A stretch of 64,000 nucleotides of DNA, from NCBI RefSeq assembly GCF_937927635.1, contig NZ_CALBRW010000045.1:44635-108634 (forward strand). The letters are read 5' to 3'. The notes under the pieces are model-generated. The model saw only the letters and a list, made by a program, of their open reading frames with translations. It was not told the DNA's origin and searched no databases. Origin of the DNA: an uncultured Microbacterium sp. (GTDB lineage: Bacteria > Actinomycetota > Actinomycetes > Actinomycetales > Microbacteriaceae). Position numbers and translations under genes: made by a program. Below are positions 59,192 through 64,000 of this stretch, piece after piece; the stretch's first letter is position 1, and every line of letters begins with the position of its first letter.

Positions 59192-59617
59192 ATGCCCTTC
59201 TTTTCCGCCCTGATCGCGCTGGCGGCGCTGATCGCGGTCGCCGTCGTGGCCGGGGTGATCTGGCGTGCCCGAGACGGCCGCCGCCGTCGCGGTTCGGATG
59301 CTGTGGATCTGACAGACCTCGGCGTCACCGTCGGCCGGGTCGCGCTCGTGCAGTTCAGCACCGAGACCTGCGCGCGCTGCCCGCAGGTGCGCAGGATGCT
59401 GCAGGGCATCGCATCCGCTCATCCCGGCGTCGAGCACGTCGACGTCGACCTCACCCACCGCCCGGATCTCGCTGCACGGCACCGCGTGCTGAGCACCCCG
59501 ACGACGTTCGTGATCAGTGCGGACGCCGCGCTCGTCGCGCGGTTCAACGGCGCACCGCGCCGCGCCGACGTCGAGGCCGTGCTGACCGAGCTCCCCGCCC
59601 TTCAGGAGGCATCATGA
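59192..59617 (+). CDS. Membrane-anchored thioredoxin-like protein
   Basis: 141 residues. One hydrophobic segment at 3-25 (FFSALIALAALIAVAVVAGVIW) is followed by Arg-rich residues, which places the rest in the cytoplasm. The thioredoxin-fold domain (about 45-141) has the active site ETCARCPQV near 60 and the cis-proline region STPTTFVIS near 103. The ATGA overlap with a DUF4395 gene suggests they work together, possibly passing electrons or sulfane sulfur. Leaderless start. Confidence 0.88.
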   Translation: MPFFSALIALAALIAVAVVAGVIWRARDGRRRRGSDAVDLTDLGVTVGRVALVQFSTETCARCPQVRRMLQGIASAHPGVEHVDVDLTHRPDLAARHRVLSTPTTFVISADAALVARFNGAPRRADVEAVLTELPALQEAS

Positions 59618-60096
59618 CCGACTCCGCACCCGCCCGCGGCATCGACCCGCGTGCTCCGCGCTTCGGCGCGACCACCACGTCGGTGCTGCTGCTGGTGGCG
59701 ACATTCCTGGGTCTGGTCGAGATCGGCGGTTCCCGCTTCAGCGCGGCGTTCTGGCTGGCTCTCGTCATCGCCGCGCTGTTCCTGTGGAGTGTGCTCTCTC
59801 CCAGGACCGCGCCGTGGGGCGTGCTGTTCCGCAAGGCGGTTCGCCCGCGTCTGGCGCCGCCGGCCGAGCTGGAGGATCCGCGTCCGCCGCGCTTCGCGCA
59901 GGGCGTGGGGCTCTTCGTCGTCGCCGTGGGCCTGATCCTGCATCTGGCGGGGGTGCCGCTGGCCCTTCCGATCGCGACAGCCATGGCGTTCATCGCCGCC
60001 TTCCTGAACGCCGCCTTCGGCTTCTGCCTGGGCTGCCAGCTGTACCTGCTGCTGCAGCGCGCCGGCCTGGTCGGCCGCGCCGCTCCGGCAGCCTGA
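59614..60096 (+). CDS. DUF4395 membrane protein with CxxC
   Basis: 160 residues. Starts DPRAPRFGATTTSVLLL, the DUF4395 pattern. Four helices at about 21-38, 44-60, 96-114 and 115-140; the third and fourth are joined by a short loop, and the fourth contains FGFCLGCQLYL with a CxxC. From memory DUF4395 genes often sit beside thioredoxin-like, rhodanese or OsmC genes, implying a thiol or sulfur role in the membrane. GGAGG precedes the ATG, and the gene overlaps its partner by 4 bp. Confidence 0.88.
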   Translation: MTDSAPARGIDPRAPRFGATTTSVLLLVATFLGLVEIGGSRFSAAFWLALVIAALFLWSVLSPRTAPWGVLFRKAVRPRLAPPAELEDPRPPRFAQGVGLFVVAVGLILHLAGVPLALPIATAMAFIAAFLNAAFGFCLGCQLYLLLQRAGLVGRAAPAA

Positions 60097-60104
60097 GCAC
60101 AGTA

Positions 60105-60120
60105 CCGGAGGACCCTCCGG
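60105..60120 (+). terminator. Weak hairpin after the DUF4395 gene
   Basis: CCGGAG and CTCCGG pair around GACC, 8 bp after the stop at 60096; no U-run. A TAGGCT -10 box for the following OsmC gene starts 6 bp later. Confidence 0.35.
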
Positions 60121-60182
60121 GTGGGTAGGCTTGCGGAGCGACGCGAACCCGCGCCCCGCAGAATTCCACCTCTGGAGGAACC

Positions 60183-60608
60183 ATGGCCATCACCAGCGAA
60201 GCCGCCGCCACCTGGACCGGATCACTGATGGAGGGTTCGGGCACCGTCGCGTTCTCGAGCTCCAACCTGGGCACCTTCCCCATCGACTGGAAGGCGCGCA
60301 GCGAGGGCTCGGACACCACCACGACGCCCGAGGAGATGATCGCCGCCGCGCACGCCTCGTGCTTCAGCATGGCGCTCTCGCACGCGCTGGCCGAGAACGG
60401 CACCCCGCCCGAGCGCGTCAACGCCTCGGCATCCGTCACGTTCAAGCCCGGCACCGGCATCACCGGCAGCCACCTCAACGTCAACGCGACCGTGCCCGGC
60501 ATCACCCCGGAGAAGTTCCAGGAGATCGCGGAGGGCGCGAAGACCGGATGCCCGGTGTCGCAGGCCCTCGCCGGCATCGAGATCACCCTCGAGGCCAGCC
60601 TGGCCTGA
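60183..60608 (+). CDS. OsmC family peroxiredoxin
   Basis: 141 residues. The two redox cysteines are in AAHASCFSMAL near 60 and KTGCPVSQAL near 122, with the helper arginine in DWKARSEG near 40. OsmC/Ohr proteins reduce organic hydroperoxides with lipoyl-type thiols. Length and the TPEEMIAAAHASCFSMALS segment fit OsmC more than Ohr. TGGAGGAACC precedes the ATG; TAGGCT at 60126-60131 gives a leader near 45 nt. It follows the thioredoxin-like/DUF4395 pair. Confidence 0.92.
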   Translation: MAITSEAAATWTGSLMEGSGTVAFSSSNLGTFPIDWKARSEGSDTTTTPEEMIAAAHASCFSMALSHALAENGTPPERVNASASVTFKPGTGITGSHLNVNATVPGITPEKFQEIAEGAKTGCPVSQALAGIEITLEASLA

Positions 60609-60632
60609 TCCGGCCCCGCTGTCTGGCGGGTT

Positions 60633-61076
60633 CTAGGGGCGCACGCGGGCGAGACGGATGGCCTGGCGGATGCTGACACGCGCGTCCTTGCGGCGTCCGG
60701 CAGCATCCTGCACGACGCCCAGGCGGTAGTGCGCGCGCCAGTCCTCGGCATCCGCCTGCGCGGCGCTGGTGTACTGCTCGATCATCGGCTCGACGTCCTC
60801 ACGGCGCAGACGCCCGCTGGGCGTGAGCTCGGCCGGAGCCTCAGGCATGCCGCCCTCACCGTCCAGCTGTCTCCCCAGCCGGTCGGCCGCGTAGCCGAAC
60901 ACCAGTTCGCGGATCATCGCCCACGCGCCGATCGGCGCGATGACGATCAGCGCCACGCCCATCCCGATCGACACGGCGGTGCCGCCGCGGAGGAACAGCA
61001 CGGCGAACCACACCGCGACCACGATGTACAGCAGCAGGGCGGCGCCCATCACGGCGACGCCGATGCGCGAGGTCAC
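60633..61076 (-). CDS. Two-helix membrane protein with TPR-like cytoplasmic tail
   Basis: 147 residues. Helices at about 7-29 (VAVMGAALLLYIVVAVWFAVLFL) and 35-58. The C-terminal part (about 90-140; EDWRAHYRLGVVQDAAGRRKDARVSIRQAIRLA) looks like one tetratricopeptide-type helix pair. Not recognised otherwise. It begins in an ATGA overlap with the dapB stop and is likely cotranscribed with it. Confidence 0.78.
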   Translation of the reverse strand: MTSRIGVAVMGAALLLYIVVAVWFAVLFLRGGTAVSIGMGVALIVIAPIGAWAMIRELVFGYAADRLGRQLDGEGGMPEAPAELTPSGRLRREDVEPMIEQYTSAAQADAEDWRAHYRLGVVQDAAGRRKDARVSIRQAIRLARVRP

Positions 61077-61813
61077 GAGCGCGCGCCGAGGTCGATGACG
61101 TTCTCCAGTCCGACGACCAGCTCGCGCGCGTCGCGGGCGAAGGGCAGCGCCAGCCGGATGCCTGGTGCATAGGCCGCCGCGGAGTCGACGGTGTCGTGCA
61201 CGATGGTGAGCGTCTCGCCCGCACCGGAGAGGATCGCCTCCTGCCGGGCGATCACGCCGGGGCGACGCAGCGAGTGCACGGGGATGCCCGACACCTGCTG
61301 CCCGCGGGCCCGCTGGTCCACGTGCGGCGCGTGGAACGGGCCCTCGGCCTCGCGGGCGTCGGCCATCAGCTCGGCCGTGCGCACCGCGGTGCCGCTGGGC
61401 GAGTCGATCTTGGTGTCGCGATGCGTCTCGATGATCTCCGCGAACGGGAAGAACCGCGCGGCGGTGGCCGCCAGGGCCGTGCCCAGTGCGGAGCCGATGG
61501 AGAAGTTGGGGATGAACACCACCCCGGTACCGGCGGATGCCTGCAGCGGACGCACCAGCGAGATGCGCTCCTGCGACCAGCCGGACGTGCCGATGAGGAT
61601 GTTGATGCCGCGTTCCAGCGCCGCGCGCACGACCTCCACGCTGACCGCCGGCGTGGAGGCGTCCACGATCAGATCCGCGCCGTCGAGCTCGCCGAGGTCG
61701 CTGGCCGAGCCGAGCACATTGCGCACCTCGAACCCGTCGAGGTCATCGATCACCCCATGGATGATGCGCCCGAGCTTGCCTGTTCCGCCGACGAGGGCGA
61801 CCTGAGTCGTCAT
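61073..61813 (-). CDS. dapB: 4-hydroxy-tetrahydrodipicolinate reductase
   Basis: 246 residues. It reduces the DapA product with NAD(P)H. NAD motif VALVGGTGKLGR at 5-16, NFSIGSAL near 103 and the catalytic region EIIETHRDTKIDSPSGTA near 127-143. His131 and Lys135 are kept, but the second histidine of the usual HH pair is Arg132. The ATG is leaderless (TAGACT 6 nt upstream). Confidence 0.94.
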   Translation of the reverse strand: MTTQVALVGGTGKLGRIIHGVIDDLDGFEVRNVLGSASDLGELDGADLIVDASTPAVSVEVVRAALERGINILIGTSGWSQERISLVRPLQASAGTGVVFIPNFSIGSALGTALAATAARFFPFAEIIETHRDTKIDSPSGTAVRTAELMADAREAEGPFHAPHVDQRARGQQVSGIPVHSLRRPGVIARQEAILSGAGETLTIVHDTVDSAAAYAPGIRLALPFARDARELVVGLENVIDLGARS

Positions 61814-61819
61814 GCGTCC

Positions 61820-61825
61820 AGTCTA
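61820..61825 (-). promoter_or_regulatory. -10 box of leaderless dapB
   Basis: TAGACT, 6 nt before the ATG at 61813. Confidence 0.5.
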
Positions 61826-61865
61826 GATTCGCCGAGACCAGGGCCAGGCCGCATGACGGCGCCGT

Positions 61866-62468
61866 TCACACCGAGGCGTAGTCGGGAAGCCCGGTGCGCA
61901 GCTCCATGGGCAGGTGGCCGAGGTCGTTGTGGCTGAGCAGCGACCACGGCCTGCCCTGCTTCTGCGCGATCACGGTCAGGCCGCAGTGCGCCTGGTTCAG
62001 GGTCATCCAGCGCCAGTCCGGTGCGCCCAGCACCTCGCGCACGAACCAGGAGATGACGAAGTTGTGGGTGATGAGCACCTCGTGCACCTCGCCGTGACGG
62101 CGCCGCAGGAACTCCCCCGTGGCATCCGCCATCTGCGCGCGCCCCGCCTCGATCTCCGCGTCGCTGACGGAGCCGAAGAACGGCTCGTACGCGGCGGGAG
62201 TGTCCTCGGTCATGCCGGTCGGCACGCAGTCGAACAGCAGGGCCGACGGCTGCGGATCCACGGACGGCAGCCGCTCCGCGATCGCACGTGCCGTCTCGGC
62301 CGCGCGCAGCAGCGGCGAGTGCCACACGGCGTCCAGCGGAAGGCCGGAGAGCCGATCGGCGATGTGCTCGGCCTGACGCTGTCCTCGTGGTGAGAGGGGT
62401 CCGTCATCGATGCCGTACTCGGCATCCTGATGTTCACCGTGTCTGACCAGATATATGTAGTGCGTCAC
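61866..62468 (-). CDS. Histidine phosphatase family protein
   Basis: 200 residues. The phosphohistidine motif LVRHGEH is at about 7-13, followed by GPLSPRGQRQAEHIADRL near 24 and WHSPLLRAAETA near 50. The second catalytic histidine lies in LITHNFVISWF near 138. Substrate unknown, phosphoglycerate-mutase-like fold. I start at the GTG reading MTHYIYLVRHGE because homologous proteins begin there; an ATG nine codons upstream (62495) is possible. Confidence 0.87.
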   Translation of the reverse strand: MTHYIYLVRHGEHQDAEYGIDDGPLSPRGQRQAEHIADRLSGLPLDAVWHSPLLRAAETARAIAERLPSVDPQPSALLFDCVPTGMTEDTPAAYEPFFGSVSDAEIEAGRAQMADATGEFLRRRHGEVHEVLITHNFVISWFVREVLGAPDWRWMTLNQAHCGLTVIAQKQGRPWSLLSHNDLGHLPMELRTGLPDYASV

Positions 62469-62553
62469 AACCCTGCTCGCTTCATGCCGCGGCACCGCGA
62501 CGCCTCCAGCTTAGGACACGCTGCCGACGTCGCGGCATCCACGTGCCGCGAGC

Positions 62554-63582
62554 TCAGGCGCTTGCGCGGCTCAGCTCGGCGAGCTGGGTGCGACTGAGCG
62601 TGACCCCGGCGCCCTGCATCAGTTCGTCGACGTGCGCCTCTGCGAAGGCGTTCACGATGGGCGCGACGATCGTGCGCTGCGCGAGCAGCCACGCGATGGA
62701 CACGGCCGCGACGGGTACGGAGAGCTCCGCCGCGACGAGGTCCAGCGCACGAAGCACGCGGATGCCGCGGCGGTTCAGCTGGTTGCGCAGCTGCTGGCCG
62801 CGCACGCCCGCGACGGCCGCCTTGCTGCGGTGCTGACCGGACAGGAACCCGTGCTCCAGAGCATGGGAGGGCGTCACAGCCAGGCCCTGCGCGTCGGCGA
62901 CGAGACGCAGGTCGCCCTCGAACTCCTGGCGCCGCACCAGGTTGTACGGCTCGTCGAGCACGTGCAGGCGCGGATAGCCGGCGGATGCCAGGATGCGTGC
63001 CTCGACCAGCCGCTCCGGTGCGAAGCGGAAGCCGCCCACGGCCGAGATCTTGCCGGCGTCCCGCAGCCACTCCACGGTGGCCAGCGTGTCCTCCAGATTG
63101 GTGGCGTCGTCGTCCAGGGACGCATCCAGGTACAGCACATCGATCCGCTCGGCGCCCAGTCTGGTCAGCGAGCCCTCAACGGCCCGCACGAGGTTGACCG
63201 AGCCGAGACCGGGGTTGTCGGCGTGCGATCCCACTCGCACGCTCAGCACGACCCGATCGCGGGCGCCGCGGGAGCGCAGCCACTGGCCGATGATGTGCTC
63301 GCTGCGTCCCCCGGAGAACCCGTCCGCGGTGTGGATCGCGTTGCCGCCGTACTCCAGGTAGCGGTCGAGCAGCACGTGGCTCGTCGGCAGGTCGACGTTC
63401 CAGCCGAACTCGGCGGCGCCCAGCATGAGCGGGAACACCGAGAAGCCCGTCTCGCCCAGCGGCACGCGGATGCTCTCCCCCACACCGGGGCCGATCACGG
63501 GGATCGGGGCGGACGGATGCTCATCGAGGGCTGCCTCAGGGCGCGGCTGCCGTTCGGCCGTGCCGTTCGAGAAGAGCCTCAT
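62554..63582 (-). CDS. Aldo/keto reductase-like protein without the catalytic tetrad
   Basis: 342 residues with the whole AKR barrel pattern: VPLGETGFSVFPLMLGAAEFGWN at 40-62, GGRSEHIIGQWL at 91-102, RVVLSVRVG near 110 and IDVLYLDASLDD near 147. The usual Asp-Tyr-Lys-His tetrad is replaced: DTA is HTA (His84), the YG tyrosine is Phe89, the TK lysine is Arg116 and the histidine is Asp153. It therefore probably is not an oxidoreductase, although the NADPH-binding C-terminus appears kept. A 38-residue Pro/Ala-rich extension precedes the fold. Not operonic with neighbours. Confidence 0.85.
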   Translation of the reverse strand: MRLFSNGTAERQPRPEAALDEHPSAPIPVIGPGVGESIRVPLGETGFSVFPLMLGAAEFGWNVDLPTSHVLLDRYLEYGGNAIHTADGFSGGRSEHIIGQWLRSRGARDRVVLSVRVGSHADNPGLGSVNLVRAVEGSLTRLGAERIDVLYLDASLDDDATNLEDTLATVEWLRDAGKISAVGGFRFAPERLVEARILASAGYPRLHVLDEPYNLVRRQEFEGDLRLVADAQGLAVTPSHALEHGFLSGQHRSKAAVAGVRGQQLRNQLNRRGIRVLRALDLVAAELSVPVAAVSIAWLLAQRTIVAPIVNAFAEAHVDELMQGAGVTLSRTQLAELSRASA

Positions 63583-63718
63583 CCCTCACCCCCGTGAGAA
63601 TCCTGCGATCACGCACCCCCGTGCGTACTGACAGGCTAAGCGACGGCGCAGGCGGTATCGGCCGGGACCGGGGCGTGCGTCGCAACTTCTCGTAACGATC
63701 CGGTCACGTCCGATGATG

Positions 63719-63763
63719 AAGAGCCCGGTGGCATGCGATCTCTCGCACGCCACCGGGCTCTTT
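63719..63763. terminator. Terminator after pnp
   Basis: AAGAGCCCGGTGGC at 63719-63732 pairs perfectly with GCCACCGGGCTCTT at 63749-63762; the 16-nt loop can pair further. It lies 35 bp past the pnp stop. The rest of the 215-bp gap (63583-63797) shows no gene. Confidence 0.85.
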
Positions 63764-63797
63764 CGGCCGGATGCCGGTTCAGCGGCATCCGCTCGGA

Positions 63798-64000
63798 TCA
63801 CGCCTCAGCGGGCTCCGCGGCCTTCTCGGCCTCGGCCGGAGCCTCCTCGAGCACGGGCTCGAGGGACAGCTTGCCGCGGTCGTCGATCTTCGTGATGCGC
63901 ACCAGCAGCTTCTGGCCGACCGAGAGCACGTCTCCGACGTCCTCCACGCGCTTGCCACCGGCGAGCTTGCGCACCTCGGTGACATGCAGCAGGCCGTCCT
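63798..64000 (-). CDS. pnp: Polyribonucleotide nucleotidyltransferase, C-terminal end
   Basis: Only the last 66 complete codons are in the window; the 5' end lies beyond base 64000. They cover the end of the S1 RNA-binding domain ([21 protein letters not shown], then [23 protein letters not shown]) and an Ala/Glu-rich tail ending AAEPAEA. The S1 sequence context and tail fit actinobacterial PNPase, a 3'-5' phosphorolytic exoribonuclease; another S1 protein (such as RpsA) is less likely. Confidence 0.85.
   Translation of the reverse strand, partial: DGLLHVTEVRKLAGGKRVEDVGDVLSVGQKLLVRITKIDDRGKLSLEPVLEEAPAEAEKAAEPAEA

Overview
This is a high-GC (about 70%) actinobacterial chromosome segment, most likely Microbacterium or a close relative in the Microbacteriaceae. 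The gene order dapB-thyA-folA-dapA-rnj-ftsK-pgsA-cinA-clgR-DUF3046-recA-recX-miaB-miaA-dapF-hflX is typical of Actinobacteria, the tmRNA tag is of actinobacterial type, and many genes start without a Shine-Dalgarno, directly 6-7 nt after a TANNNT -10 box (leaderless mRNAs). The genus is inferred; no 16S rRNA gene lies in the window. About 62 protein genes, one tRNA-Lys(CUU), one tmRNA and several terminators and operators are annotated. No phage, IS element, CRISPR array or rRNA gene was seen.

Layout. 1-6.0 kb: a truncated fumarylacetoacetate-hydrolase gene, an AbiEi-HTH/DUF559-like nuclease gene bracketed by two related palindromic repeats in opposite orientation, then ilvE, leuB and serA. 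6.1-7.9 kb: small uncharacterised membrane proteins. 8.0-11.8 kb: a DtxR-box-controlled ferric iron ABC transporter. 11.9-17.1 kb: ilvC, ilvN, ilvB, ilvD (branched-chain amino acids). 17.1-19.3 kb: trehalose synthesis (otsA, otsB). 19.3-21.0 kb: an MFS transporter and a small membrane protein.

21.1-33.1 kb: an accessory catabolic island. A thiolase and a two-subunit 3-oxoacid CoA-transferase sit opposite an IclR regulator. Next comes a tightly overlapping nine-gene minus-strand run: ABC transporter of the Liv type (five genes), acyl-CoA synthetase, TetR regulator, 3-hydroxybutyrate dehydrogenase and alpha/beta hydrolase. Together these could import a hydroxy-acid or its ester, hydrolyse or activate it, oxidise 3-hydroxybutyrate to acetoacetate, transfer CoA and cleave to acetyl-CoA. 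33.2-34.9 kb: a MarR-MFS efflux pair with an operator over the start codon.

34.9-41.3 kb: assorted small genes (YbaK-like, acidic protein, LOG-family, tRNA-Lys, HisN-type phosphatase, lipoprotein, TetR, tmRNA, SIMPL protein). 41.3-62 kb: the housekeeping block for tRNA modification, recombination, lysine/peptidoglycan precursors, division (ftsK), RNA decay (rnj) and thymidylate, with a thioredoxin-like/DUF4395/OsmC redox group. 62.5-64 kb: an aldo/keto reductase-like protein lacking the usual catalytic tetrad, and the 3' end of pnp.

The observations I rank highest are the repeat-bracketed nuclease gene, the aldo/keto reductase pseudoenzyme, the hydroxybutyrate import/catabolism island and the systematic leaderless starts, including two in which the stop codon of the upstream gene forms the first three bases of the next gene's -10 box.
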